From positions 1-20,923 of the forward strand of contig DATDTL010000061.1 in NCBI GenBank assembly GCA_035290885.1: a stretch of DNA of 20,923 bases, written 5' to 3'. Both the position numbers and the translations under genes were made by a program. Origin of the DNA: JACQID01 sp035290885. GTDB lineage: Archaea; Aenigmatarchaeota; Aenigmatarchaeia; GW2011-AR5. The number at the start of each line of letters is the position of its first letter. The first letter of the stretch is position 1. Positions 6,847 through 13,399 of this stretch are shown one piece after another. The notes under the pieces are model-generated. The model saw only the letters and a list, made by a program, of their open reading frames with translations, was not told the DNA's origin and did no database searches.

Positions 6847-6978
6847 TTAGGAAACGCTGATAAGCTTCCTTACGGCGTCGCGAACGGTTTCTGAACGGCT
6901 GGGATATACGCCTTTCTCGACAAGCTCGTCTATCTCCGTCACCTGTTTTTTTGTCAATCTTATCTGTACTGTTGCCAT
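6847..6978 (-). CDS. Ribbon-helix-helix (CopG/ParD-like) transcriptional regulator, 43 residues
   Basis: A minimal RHH DNA-binding protein. It begins with the strand MATVQIRLTKKQVTEID, which would form the dimer's beta ribbon, then helix 1 (VTEIDELVEKG), a turn with YPSRSETVRDAVRKLI, and stops right after helix 2. The pattern strand - helix - S-R-S-E - helix is characteristic of the CopG/Arc fold. The ATG is preceded by a TATA-like box at about 7027-7033 on the same strand. It is convergent with ftsY and divergent from the membrane-protein pair at 7272, so it may regulate itself or that pair. At 43 residues it is at the lower limit of the family but complete. Confidence 0.75.
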   Translation of the reverse strand: MATVQIRLTKKQVTEIDELVEKGVYPSRSETVRDAVRKLISVS

Positions 6979-7026
6979 GGTCAATATGATCGCCTAAGTT
7001 CCTGTCCTGCAATAACGGCCGGAAAA

Positions 7027-7033
7027 TTATATA
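7027..7033 (-). promoter_or_regulatory. TATA-like box of the RHH gene
   Basis: Read on the minus strand the bases are TATATAA (TTATATA on +). The box lies about 50 bases upstream of the ATG at 6978 and so predicts a leader of 20-25 bases. Confidence 0.35.
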
Positions 7034-7174
7034 CAATTCCTTTTTTCATACTTTTCTGCAGGATACTGTTAACTTCTTCATCTTCGGCAGCGCTTTGTGC
7101 TGCATTTACAGCGTGCTATGCCCCCTAAATTTACTTTATTTTCTTGAATATGGAGTTCAATATAAATCCCGAAA

Positions 7175-7184
7175 AAATATTTAA
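7175..7184 (+). promoter_or_regulatory. Distal TATA-like box of the membrane-protein pair
   Basis: AAATATTTAA lies about 90 bases before the ATG at 7272. It would give a leader of roughly 60 bases containing the hairpin at 7220-7239. A nearer box (CTTTATTA, 7242-7249) sits 23-30 bases before the ATG and would give a leaderless mRNA, so two start sites are possible. The rest of the 6979-7271 gap holds the RHH promoter and no convincing gene. Confidence 0.4.
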
Positions 7185-7219
7185 GGGCATCAATATCGCC
7201 GGACTTACAGTTCAATTGC

Positions 7220-7239
7220 AGGCGCATTACGATGCGCCT
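7220..7239 (+). repeat. 8-bp stem-loop with TACG loop upstream of the membrane-protein pair
   Basis: GGCGCAT (7221-7227) and ATGCGCC (7232-7238) are perfect complements with a TACG loop, and flanking A7220 and T7239 extend the stem to 8 pairs. It is much more GC-rich than its surroundings. It lies between two possible promoters and 33 bases before the start codon, so it could be a leader structure or an operator dyad, perhaps for the neighbouring RHH protein. Confidence 0.5.
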
Positions 7240-7271
7240 TGGCTTTATTAGATTTCAGGCGATTTATTTTC

Positions 7272-8210
7272 ATGAAGAAGCCTTACGTTTTCCTGTTTGT
7301 TGCGCTTGTTGCGTCTTTCATGCTTTCGTTCAGCGGGGATGTGCAGGAATATGCCGTTGGCAACGTTCAGGCCTTGCAACTGCGTGATGAACAGTATGGA
7401 AATCCCACAGCGGGAAATGCCATCGCCGTATTTCTCACCAAGAACGGCATGATGCTTGAAAAAGGATCGGTCGTCAACAGCGGAAACGAGAGCATGGCGA
7501 TAAATTCATTGACAATAAAAAACGTCACCGCAAACGTCAGCATGGCGCTTGCGCCATGGGAATTCGCCCAGTACGCCACGGTAGGCGGCTTCATAATAAT
7601 ACCGGAGGGGCCTTCTGTAATAAATGAAAGGGAGACTTCTTATTTTCCGTCTTCCCAAAAGCTTTCAGTAAGGATCTATTCCGGCAATCCGTCAGGCATT
7701 GCGGTGATTGTTCCTAAAGGCATGGTGCCGCTTGTAATCAGGTCATCCTCGGACATACGCTGGGAGTTCAGCCGGGCCACGGGCAAAATCAGCATATCCG
7801 GCATTTCTGGCCGCGGAGTCGGCAACAACACGGAAATATATTTCGGCAACACGGCGCAAAACCCCATATTCATAGAAGACAGGGAAAATGCCGAAACTTT
7901 GGAGTACCGGAACGCTAAAGCATTTGAATTGCTAAAAAAGTCCAACGCTACACTCTCCGAAGCGCTTTCCAAGAATGCATTGATTGAGAAGAGCATAGCC
8001 GAAATGAATGCATCGGCAACCGAGGCTGTCAAGGAAGTCGCGGCCATGCAAAGCGAAATTGCAAACGCTTCGCTCAAGCTCTCAGAAGCGAAGCTTAAAA
8101 TCTTGTCCGAAAGGGAACTGGGGCCCGAAATTATTGCGTTCATGTCTCTTGCCGTGGCAGCGGCAATATACATCGTTTTCATCAGGAAAGGTGGCAAAAA
8201 TGAAATTTGA
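7272..8210 (+). CDS. Signal-peptide membrane protein with coiled coil and C-terminal anchor, unknown function
   Basis: 312 residues. I chose the ATG at 7272 because it gives a clean signal peptide (MKKPYVFLFVALVASFMLSFSG); the frame extends upstream only to a TTG. After the signal come about 200 residues of beta-rich extracellular sequence with several N-x-S/T sites, then a coiled-coil region (about residues 215-285, heptads rich in Ala, Glu, Lys and Leu), one transmembrane helix (IIAFMSLAVAAAIYIVFI) and a short basic cytoplasmic tail RKGGKNEI. Its stop overlaps the start of the next gene by 11 bases. The next protein has the same plan, so the two are probably made together and may interact through their coiled coils. 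No family recognised. Confidence 0.8.
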   Translation: MKKPYVFLFVALVASFMLSFSGDVQEYAVGNVQALQLRDEQYGNPTAGNAIAVFLTKNGMMLEKGSVVNSGNESMAINSLTIKNVTANVSMALAPWEFAQYATVGGFIIIPEGPSVINERETSYFPSSQKLSVRIYSGNPSGIAVIVPKGMVPLVIRSSSDIRWEFSRATGKISISGISGRGVGNNTEIYFGNTAQNPIFIEDRENAETLEYRNAKAFELLKKSNATLSEALSKNALIEKSIAEMNASATEAVKEVAAMQSEIANASLKLSEAKLKILSERELGPEIIAFMSLAVAAAIYIVFIRKGGKNEI

Positions 8211-8829
8211 ACGCTTTATTTTCTTGGCGCTTGCCGTGATGATGCAGATTTCTACGGCTTCGGTTGTCTACGACCTGAACGCGAGTTCCGTGTCCGGAGT
8301 CACCGCGAACGGTGGCGGTAATGCTTATAATTTACTCTTCTCAATTACGCCCGCCTTGGGAAGCGGATTGCCTACCGTCTATATTATAGAGAACATTGGC
8401 ACGCTGGAAAAGCTCAACGCGAGATATGCCGCGATTCTTGCAGGAGTGAAGGAAACTGAGTCGGCGGCTTTGGAATCCCGCAAGAGGACAATAACATTGC
8501 AGGCAATTCTGGAGGATATTCTGGCGAAGCTTAACGACCTGAAAATACGCAACGAGCAGCTAAACGCATGGAAAGGGAAGCTTGATGCTGAAACCGCTTC
8601 CATTGAAAAGAGCGCGAGCAGCAAGATACTGGTTTCCGACGCCACTTATAAAATTATAATCATGGTTTTTGTCGGTTTGTTGGCGGCAATGGCGCTGTAC
8701 AAATTATTTTATAGGAAAGGCGGCGATAATAATAACGACGATAACGGCAGCCTTCCGGACAAATCAAAGGAAACTGCGCCTTTTATCGAAGCGTCCATAG
8801 AAACCGGGAAAAACAACGAGAGTTCATGA
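8200..8829 (+). CDS. Second signal-peptide / coiled-coil / C-terminal-TM protein, unknown function
   Basis: 209 residues from the ATG at 8200, chosen because it gives a signal peptide (MKFERFIFLALAVMMQISTAS); upstream extension in the same frame is shadow of the previous gene. After a short extracellular segment rich in Gly, Ser and Asn comes a long coiled coil (about residues 65-140), then a transmembrane helix (YKIIIMVFVGLLAAMALYKLF) followed by YRKGGDNNNDD and an acidic Ser-rich cytoplasmic tail of about 40 residues. The anchor-plus-tail junction (F-x-RKGG in the first protein, FYRKGG here) is nearly the same in both. The 11-base overlap supports translational coupling. It may be a surface or cell-envelope complex; function not known. 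Confidence 0.8.
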   Translation: MKFERFIFLALAVMMQISTASVVYDLNASSVSGVTANGGGNAYNLLFSITPALGSGLPTVYIIENIGTLEKLNARYAAILAGVKETESAALESRKRTITLQAILEDILAKLNDLKIRNEQLNAWKGKLDAETASIEKSASSKILVSDATYKIIIMVFVGLLAAMALYKLFYRKGGDNNNDDNGSLPDKSKETAPFIEASIETGKNNESS

Positions 8830-8841
8830 GGATTTGGCAAT

Positions 8842-9120
8842 ATGGCAGATTACGGGCGTTCAAGACGTTCATATCAAGAACGGCATGGCAATGAATGGGA
8901 AATTCCTATATCTTGGGAAATGGAAGATATGTTTGCTGGTCTTCAGAAGTTTCTGAATAACACACGAAACAGAGAACTGGAATTTTACGAACTGGAAGAA
9001 TTCATTAGAGATGCCATGCAAGGCTATACCGGCAAACGGAGAGACGGGCATTCAAGAGCAAAACACGAGAGGACAGTCACTAAGCAAATTCTCAATGGCA
9101 TCGGTGGCCTTTATCGATAA
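8842..9120 (+). CDS. Hypothetical protein, 92 residues
   Basis: A soluble, charged, mostly helical small protein starting at ATG 8842 with GAGGAT upstream. The N-terminus is Arg/Tyr-rich (YGRSRRSYQERHG), followed by WEIPISWEMEDMFAGLQKFL and a helical, acidic middle (ELEFYELEEFIRDAMQGY), then a basic stretch KRRDGHSRAKHERTVTKQIL. No signal peptide, membrane segment, Cys motif or known domain. Composition is more AT-rich than the flanking genes, with different codon choice (for example more GAA and AGA). It follows the membrane-protein pair by 12 bases and could be the last gene of that transcript. I do not recognise it. Confidence 0.6.
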   Translation: MADYGRSRRSYQERHGNEWEIPISWEMEDMFAGLQKFLNNTRNRELEFYELEEFIRDAMQGYTGKRRDGHSRAKHERTVTKQILNGIGGLYR

Positions 9121-9160
9121 TACTGTAATACCCCAAAAATTTACGGCATCAATAAACTGC

Positions 9161-9170
9161 AATAATTTAA
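9161..9170 (+). promoter_or_regulatory. TATA-like box of srp54
   Basis: AATAATTTAA lies 23-32 bases before the ATG at 9193, and no Shine-Dalgarno sequence follows. This is the leaderless pattern seen at several genes here. Confidence 0.5.
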
Positions 9171-9192
9171 GCGTTTTCTGCGAAGTAACGGT

Positions 9193-10488
9193 ATGTTTGA
9201 GAAGCTGCGGGAGAGCATAGAGAAGATATCCCGGCTTGGAATCGTGGATGCCGGGCACGTGGAGGAGCTTGTCAGGGACATGCAGCGCACCCTTCTTTCC
9301 GCGGACGTGGACGTTGCGCTTGTCATGCAGCTTAGCAATAGCATAAAGAAGCGCTGCATGGAAAAACTGCCTGAAGGTCTGTCCCGCAAAGAACACGTGA
9401 TAAAAGTCGTTTACGAGGAGCTTACTGATATACTTGGCGGCGAGAAATCCGAAATCGCGCTGAAGCCCAAAAGGATACTGCTTGCAGGGCTTTACGGCAC
9501 CGGCAAGACGTCAACTGCGGCAAAGCTCGCGCGATTCTACCAAAAGAAAGGTCTGAAGGCCGCGCTGGTATGCTGCGACGTGGACAGGCCGGCGGCTTAC
9601 GAGCAGCTCAAGCAGCTCGCTGAAAAGATAGACGCGCCTTTCTATGGCGAAAAGGGAAGCAAGGATGCAAGGAAGATAATACGGGATGCTATAGGAAAGC
9701 TTAACGCGGACATAATCATAGCCGACTCCTCCGGAAGGAATGCGCTTGACATCCAACTGATAGCTGAAATAAACGGCATAAACGACGAAATGAAACCCGA
9801 CGAGAAGATATTAGTCATACCTGCCGATATAGGACAGGCAGCGAGGGCGCAGGCCAAGGCGTTTCACGAGGCTCTTGGAATAACGGACGTCATAGTCACG
9901 AAGACCGATGCCACTGCCAAAGGCGGCGGCGCGATAACCGCGTGCTACGAGACCGGTGCCAGGGTGAAGTTCATAACCAACGGCGAAGGCGTTGATAGCT
10001 TGGAGCAGTACGAGCCGAAAAAGTTCGTGGGCAGGATAATTGGGTTTCCGGACATGGAGACCCTGCTTGAAAAGGCCTCGAGCGCCATGGACGAGAAAAA
10101 GGCCGAGAAGGTCATGAGCGGTGATTTTGACATAGAAGAATTCTACTCGCAGTTTGAATCAATAAAGAAGATGGGGTCCTTCTCGCAGATACTGGACATG
10201 ATGGGCCTTGGCAAAATAAAAGGCAAGGTCAACATCGAAGGCCAGGAGGAGAAAATACGCAAATGGAGGTTTATCATAGATTCCATGACCCCCAAGGAAA
10301 GGAAGAACCCGGACGTTCTTGATTCTTCAAGGATAAAGCGCATAGCCGCAGGCTCGGGCGCGCCGGAAAGCGACGTGCGCGAGTTCTTCGGCAACTACTC
10401 TAAGGCCAAGAAGATGATGAAGAACATATCCCCTAGCAAGATGAAGCGCGGCGGCATGGGAGGCATGCTGAGAAAGTTTGGAATCTAA
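9193..10488 (+). CDS. srp54: Signal recognition particle protein SRP54
   Basis: GTPase of SRP that binds signal sequences on the ribosome and the SRP RNA, then docks with FtsY. The 431 residues comprise an N domain (1-90), G domain (about 91-295) and M domain (about 300-431), with the RNA-binding helix-turn region (MTPKERKNPDVLDSSRIKRIAAGSG) and a Met/Gly-rich end. The G domain is recognisable but unusual. The P-loop is GLYGTGKTST (99-108) where GxxGSGKTTT is usual. The next motif reads DVDRPAAYEQLKQLA (normally DTYRPAAYEQL). G3 is DSSGR (178-182) in place of DTAGR. The ATIGQ region reads ADIGQAARAQAKAF. The specificity motif is TKTDATAKGG instead of TKLDGTAKGG. Function is likely kept, since the lysine, aspartate and arginine positions remain. 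Confidence 0.95.
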   Translation: MFEKLRESIEKISRLGIVDAGHVEELVRDMQRTLLSADVDVALVMQLSNSIKKRCMEKLPEGLSRKEHVIKVVYEELTDILGGEKSEIALKPKRILLAGLYGTGKTSTAAKLARFYQKKGLKAALVCCDVDRPAAYEQLKQLAEKIDAPFYGEKGSKDARKIIRDAIGKLNADIIIADSSGRNALDIQLIAEINGINDEMKPDEKILVIPADIGQAARAQAKAFHEALGITDVIVTKTDATAKGGGAITACYETGARVKFITNGEGVDSLEQYEPKKFVGRIIGFPDMETLLEKASSAMDEKKAEKVMSGDFDIEEFYSQFESIKKMGSFSQILDMMGLGKIKGKVNIEGQEEKIRKWRFIIDSMTPKERKNPDVLDSSRIKRIAAGSGAPESDVREFFGNYSKAKKMMKNISPSKMKRGGMGGMLRKFGI

Positions 10489-10490
10489 AA

Positions 10491-10500
10491 ACATATTTAA
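10491..10500 (+). promoter_or_regulatory. TATA-like box of psmA
   Basis: ACATATTTAA lies a few bases after the srp54 stop and about 43-52 bases before the ATG at 10543. Transcription would start near 10525 with a short leader. A second AT-rich run (AAAAATAAATATA, 10520-10532) is too close to the start to act as the box. Confidence 0.4.
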
Positions 10501-10542
10501 GCTTCCACCTCAATATAATCAAAAATAAATATAGTGATTCAA

Positions 10543-11247
10543 ATGGAATTTCAGGCGCCTTCGCAGCAGATGGGATATGACCGTGCCATAGTAGTGTTCT
10601 CGCCGGAAGGCAGGATGTATCAGATAGAATATGCAAGGAAGGCGGTCGACAAGGCAACCACTGTCGTTGGCGTTGCGTTCAACGGCGGCGTGGTGCTGGC
10701 TGGAACAAAGATACTCCAGAGGCTTCTTGTTTCTGGCAAGGTAGAAAAGGTTTCCAAGATTGACGAGCACATAGGCGTGGCTTCGTGCGGAATACTCGCG
10801 GATTGCCGCGTGCTGGTGGACTACTCGCGCGTAAAGTCGCAGATAAACAAGATAACTTATGACCAGAAGATAGAAGTTGCTTCCCTTGTGAAGGACGTTG
10901 CAGACAGGATACAGCGATTCACCCAGATAGGCGGGATAAGGCCCTACGGATGCGGCATGCTTTTTGCAGGCTCGGAGGAGCGCGGCCGGCTGTTTGAAAC
11001 CGATCCTTCGGGCACGCTGCGCGAATGGAAAGCCCATGCTATAGGCAGGGGCACGAAAGCGGCCAAGGAATACCTGATAACGAAATTCAAGGATAACATG
11101 ACAAGGGAAGATGCTCTGGAACTTGCCATAACTGCATTGAAGCAGGCTGAAACCAGCATGAGCGCCAGAAACACGGAAATGGGCATTGCCGAGGGCGGAA
11201 AGTTCAGGAAGCTTGATCAGGCGGAAGTCAAGAAGCTTATAGCATAA
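10543..11247 (+). CDS. psmA: 20S proteasome subunit alpha
   Basis: Outer-ring subunit of the archaeal 20S proteasome, which gates access to the proteolytic chamber and binds the PAN/Cdc48 ATPases. From the ATG at 10543 the protein has 234 residues, the usual size. It has the gating N-terminus followed by GYDRAIVVFSPEGRMYQIEYARKAV (the proteasome alpha signature), the TTVVGVAFNGGVVLAGT core strands, GILADCRVLVDYSR, RPYGCGMLFAG and the C-terminal helices. It lacks an N-terminal catalytic Thr after a propeptide, so it is alpha and not beta. A GTG at 10534 would add three residues. The proteasome beta subunit is not in this window. Confidence 0.95.
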   Translation: MEFQAPSQQMGYDRAIVVFSPEGRMYQIEYARKAVDKATTVVGVAFNGGVVLAGTKILQRLLVSGKVEKVSKIDEHIGVASCGILADCRVLVDYSRVKSQINKITYDQKIEVASLVKDVADRIQRFTQIGGIRPYGCGMLFAGSEERGRLFETDPSGTLREWKAHAIGRGTKAAKEYLITKFKDNMTREDALELAITALKQAETSMSARNTEMGIAEGGKFRKLDQAEVKKLIA

Positions 11248-11250
11248 AAT

Positions 11251-11309
11251 GGTCTTGTGTAAAAAATCAGTTAAGACCACAAGCAGTTGTGATGTAAGTT
11301 CACAGGAAC
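11251..11309 (+). other. Cluster of overlapping short stem-loops after psmA; possible structured RNA or terminator
   Basis: Several short inverted repeats occur within 60 bases. GGTCTT (11251-11256) pairs with AAGACC (11273-11278). CTTGTG (11254-11259) pairs with CACAAG (11278-11283). CACAA (11278-11282) pairs with TTGTG (11287-11291) around a GCAG loop. GTTC (11298-11301) pairs with GAAC (11306-11309) around an ACAG loop. The first three share bases and so exclude one another, which is the layout of a switchable structure. The stretch follows the psmA stop and precedes the separate TATA box of the next gene, so it may be the psmA 3' end or a small RNA. No known riboswitch or tRNA was recognised. 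Confidence 0.35.
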
Positions 11310-11360
11310 ACCGCCCGTTAACACGAGGAACCACTTATTAAACAAAGACTCATAAAATGC

Positions 11361-11370
11361 AATATTTAAT
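11361..11370 (+). promoter_or_regulatory. TATA-like box of the EamA transporter gene
   Basis: AATATTTAAT lies 24-33 bases before the ATG at 11394, predicting a leaderless transcript. Confidence 0.5.
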
Positions 11371-11393
11371 ACCGCTTCTCATTATTATTTTAC

Positions 11394-12281
11394 ATGGACA
11401 AGAAAACCAAGGGATATGCCCTTACTTTTGCTTCTTTGGCCTTCATAGGCTTGTCGTTCGTGGCAAATGCCGCAGCTGTCAAGGAAATAGCTTCGCCTGT
11501 AATAGGGCCGTTTTATGTCTTTCTTGCGGCGTTTGTCGCTTCGCTGATTCTTGTGATGCAGCGGAGAGAAACCGGCCACATGATAGAATCCATGAAGAAG
11601 TACCGGAAGACCGTCATTGCCATAGGCGTGCTGAATGCAATAGGCTCTATAGCATTGTTCTTTGCCCTTGACATCATCGGGCCGTCGCTGACGGGGTTCT
11701 TCTCGCGATTCTCCACCATATTTATCGTGATTTTAAGCGCTCTGTTTCTAAACGAAAAACTGGGCAGGATAGAGATAGTGGGCGCGGCAATGATACTGAT
11801 AGGCAGCATGTCCATAAGCTATACCGGCGGGCCTACAGTAGTGGAAGGGATGGCTTTTGCCCTGCTCTCGGCTGTAATGCTTGCGATAGTGCAGACACTG
11901 TCAAAGAAATACATAGAAGAAATCCAGCCTGCGTCGCTTAATGCGTTAAGAACGCTTTTTCTGTTCCTTTCGGTGCTTCTCGTGGTGGCCGCCACCGGAA
12001 ACTTTTACATGCCGTCTCCTGCTACGGTAGCGCTTTTATTCATCGCCGGACTGTCCGGAGCTTTCCTTAGCGCATACCTGCGATATAGGGCAATGGAACT
12101 TATAGGCCTTTCAAAAATCGCGCTGATAAGGGCGCTGGATCCCCTCGTTATAGGCACATATTCGTTCTTCCTGCTTGGAGAAGTTATGACCGGCGCCGAA
12201 CTGCTTGGAAGCTTCGTGGTGTTTGCAGGATTGATGGTATTCATGTTCGGGAACGGAAAGTCTGCCGTTATTGCAGCGTGA
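11394..12281 (+). CDS. EamA/DMT-family transporter
   Basis: Integral membrane permease of the drug/metabolite transporter superfamily. The 295 residues contain about ten hydrophobic segments arranged as two five-helix EamA repeats. The first repeat ends with the helix after the FLNEKLGRIEIVGAAMILIGS segment, and the second ends similarly with FLLGEVMTGAELLGSFVVFAGLMVF. The F-L-x-E-x-x-x-x-x-E/A-x-x-G pattern in both halves is typical. The cargo cannot be told from sequence; members export amino acids, sugars or metabolites. It has its own promoter, and its end is followed after 4 bases by an unknown small gene. Confidence 0.88.
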   Translation: MDKKTKGYALTFASLAFIGLSFVANAAAVKEIASPVIGPFYVFLAAFVASLILVMQRRETGHMIESMKKYRKTVIAIGVLNAIGSIALFFALDIIGPSLTGFFSRFSTIFIVILSALFLNEKLGRIEIVGAAMILIGSMSISYTGGPTVVEGMAFALLSAVMLAIVQTLSKKYIEEIQPASLNALRTLFLFLSVLLVVAATGNFYMPSPATVALLFIAGLSGAFLSAYLRYRAMELIGLSKIALIRALDPLVIGTYSFFLLGEVMTGAELLGSFVVFAGLMVFMFGNGKSAVIAA

Positions 12282-12285
12282 TTTT

Positions 12286-12681
12286 ATGGCCCAAGGAAAA
12301 GAACCGGAAAACTATCTTCTTGAACTTGCGGAAATGAAAGGGAGAGGCGAAATCAGCGATGAACGATTCTTTTCGTTGGCACTTCTTGGTTTTTATGATG
12401 CCATGAATCCGGCTCTAACCGCAGCGGACGGGCACATGATATACAGGCTCTCCGATTTCGTGCCTGAAGATAGGAGAAGAACAATGCGCATTTATCCCTG
12501 CAGAACCGGCTCTATTATAATGCCTTCTGATGAAATCTTGGATGCTTCAAAACATCCGTATGAATATGAATTAGGCGGAGGCCCAAACAACTGGGATAGT
12601 TTAGAAGATTGGAGAAAACAATGGGAAAGAATACATCGCAATAACATACCGGAAATGCATAGCCCGTATCGGCTTGAATGA
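12286..12681 (+). CDS. Hypothetical protein, 131 residues
   Basis: Soluble protein from the ATG at 12286, 4 bases after the EamA stop; a TTG at 12271 would overlap that gene without support. The N-terminal third is helical and acidic (ENYLLELAEMKGRGEISDERFFSLALLGFYDAM), the middle has RLSDFVPEDRRRTMRIYPCRTGSIIMP, and the C-terminus is rich in Trp, Pro and Asn (GGGPNNWDSLEDWRKQWERIHRNN). No membrane segment or recognised domain. GC content is lower than in the neighbouring genes. It is convergent with the Rieske gene, with stops 2 bases apart. Real because of length, start position and even composition; function unknown. Confidence 0.6.
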   Translation: MAQGKEPENYLLELAEMKGRGEISDERFFSLALLGFYDAMNPALTAADGHMIYRLSDFVPEDRRRTMRIYPCRTGSIIMPSDEILDASKHPYEYELGGGPNNWDSLEDWRKQWERIHRNNIPEMHSPYRLE

Positions 12682-12683
12682 TT

Positions 12684-12989
12684 TTAAGCGTCCACGAAAA
12701 TGTCCTCGCCTTCTATTTTGACAATATACGCCTTTACGCCCACGGTTGCCGGCGGGGCCTTGACTTTGCCGTCTCTCACGTCAAAACGCGCCATGTGGCA
12801 CGGGCAGGTTATTTCATACCCGTCCATGAAGCCGCCTGAAAGGTTGCACTGCCTGTGGCTGCATATGTCGTTGATTGCAAATATATTTCCTGCAACGTTG
12901 GCAAGCATTATCTCGCTGCCGTTCACGGTCACGGACTTTGTCTCGCCTTCCGGTATTTCCTTTTTCTTTGCCACTTTTACAAATGCCAT
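12684..12989 (-). CDS. Rieske-type [2Fe-2S] ferredoxin
   Basis: Small electron-transfer protein of 101 residues, soluble, with no signal peptide or membrane anchor. The cluster ligands are clear: Cys43-x-His45 in ICSHRQC and Cys62-x-x-His65 in TCPCHMARFD, the C-x-H...C-x-x-H pattern of Rieske domains. The fold ends with the usual strands DGKVKAPPATVGVKAYIVKIEGEDIFV. It resembles the stand-alone ferredoxins related to dioxygenase components and to NirD. It is the last gene of the suf operon, 4 bases after sufU. It could supply electrons for cluster assembly or simply be a client; which one is inference. Confidence 0.93.
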   Translation of the reverse strand: MAFVKVAKKKEIPEGETKSVTVNGSEIMLANVAGNIFAINDICSHRQCNLSGGFMDGYEITCPCHMARFDVRDGKVKAPPATVGVKAYIVKIEGEDIFVDA

Positions 12990-12993
12990 TATT

Positions 12994-13395
12994 TTACCCC
13001 AAATACTCGTTGCCGCTTAGAGATTTTCCCATAAAACCATATAAAACCAGCTTGAAGACCTTCAGCCCGAGAAGGGCACACTTCAATCTGGACGCTGAAA
13101 CGGGTATGCCAAGCAGTCCAAGCATGTCTTCTTTTGAGAATCGCGCAGCTTCTTCGGCTGGCTTGCTCTTGACCGCTTCAGTAAGCATCGACGCTGACGC
13201 TTGGGATATGGCGCATCCCTCGCCGGAGAACATTATTTCCTCTATCTTGCCGTCCTTTATTTTTATCCCCATGCCTATCTTGTCGCCACAAAGGGGGTTG
13301 TAGTCTTCCGCTTCCATGTCCGGCTTCGCCAACGAACCAAAGTTCCTCGGCTTCCTGTAATGCTCAAGTATGTTTTCCTGATACATGTCGTACAC
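12994..13395 (-). CDS. sufU: SufU-type iron-sulfur scaffold / sulfur-transfer protein
   Basis: Accepts sulfur from SufS and passes it to the SufBCD scaffold, or itself carries nascent clusters. The 133 residues contain the three conserved cysteines, Cys36 in NPLCGD (with Asp38), Cys61 in GEGCAISQASASM and Cys106 in SRLKCALL. Lys precedes the last Cys, where IscU has His, which points to SufU. The Cys61-Cys106 distance (45) is shorter than in typical bacterial SufU and closer to IscU, so the SufU-specific insertion seems missing. The GTG start at 13395 is preceded by GGTGA at the end of the upstream gene; an ATG at 13386 (MYQENILEHYRKPRNFG) is the main alternative and matches family N-termini well. 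Confidence 0.9.
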   Translation of the reverse strand: MYDMYQENILEHYRKPRNFGSLAKPDMEAEDYNPLCGDKIGMGIKIKDGKIEEIMFSGEGCAISQASASMLTEAVKSKPAEEAARFSKEDMLGLLGIPVSASRLKCALLGLKVFKLVLYGFMGKSLSGNEYLG

Positions 13396-13399
13396 GTTT

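Noticed and set aside
6836..7036. 66-codon minus-strand frame over the RHH gene
   Set aside because: Arg-rich shadow in another frame; the 43-codon frame has a clear RHH pattern instead.
6981..7115. Minus-strand frame with protein-like sequence (AVNAAQSAAEDEEVNS, later GIVYNFPAVIAGQELRR) ending just before the RHH gene
   Set aside because: No start codon except an internal ATG leaving 22 residues, and it contains the likely RHH promoter. It could be a remnant, but support is too thin.
7150..7251. 33-codon forward frame before the membrane-protein pair
   Set aside because: No Shine-Dalgarno site, it spans the predicted promoter and the stem-loop, and the product has no recognisable pattern.
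11308..11318. ACACCGCCCGT, identical to the universal core near the 3' end of 16S rRNA
   Set aside because: Only 11 bases match and the flanks do not continue the rRNA sequence; a guide RNA would be complementary rather than identical. Most likely chance.
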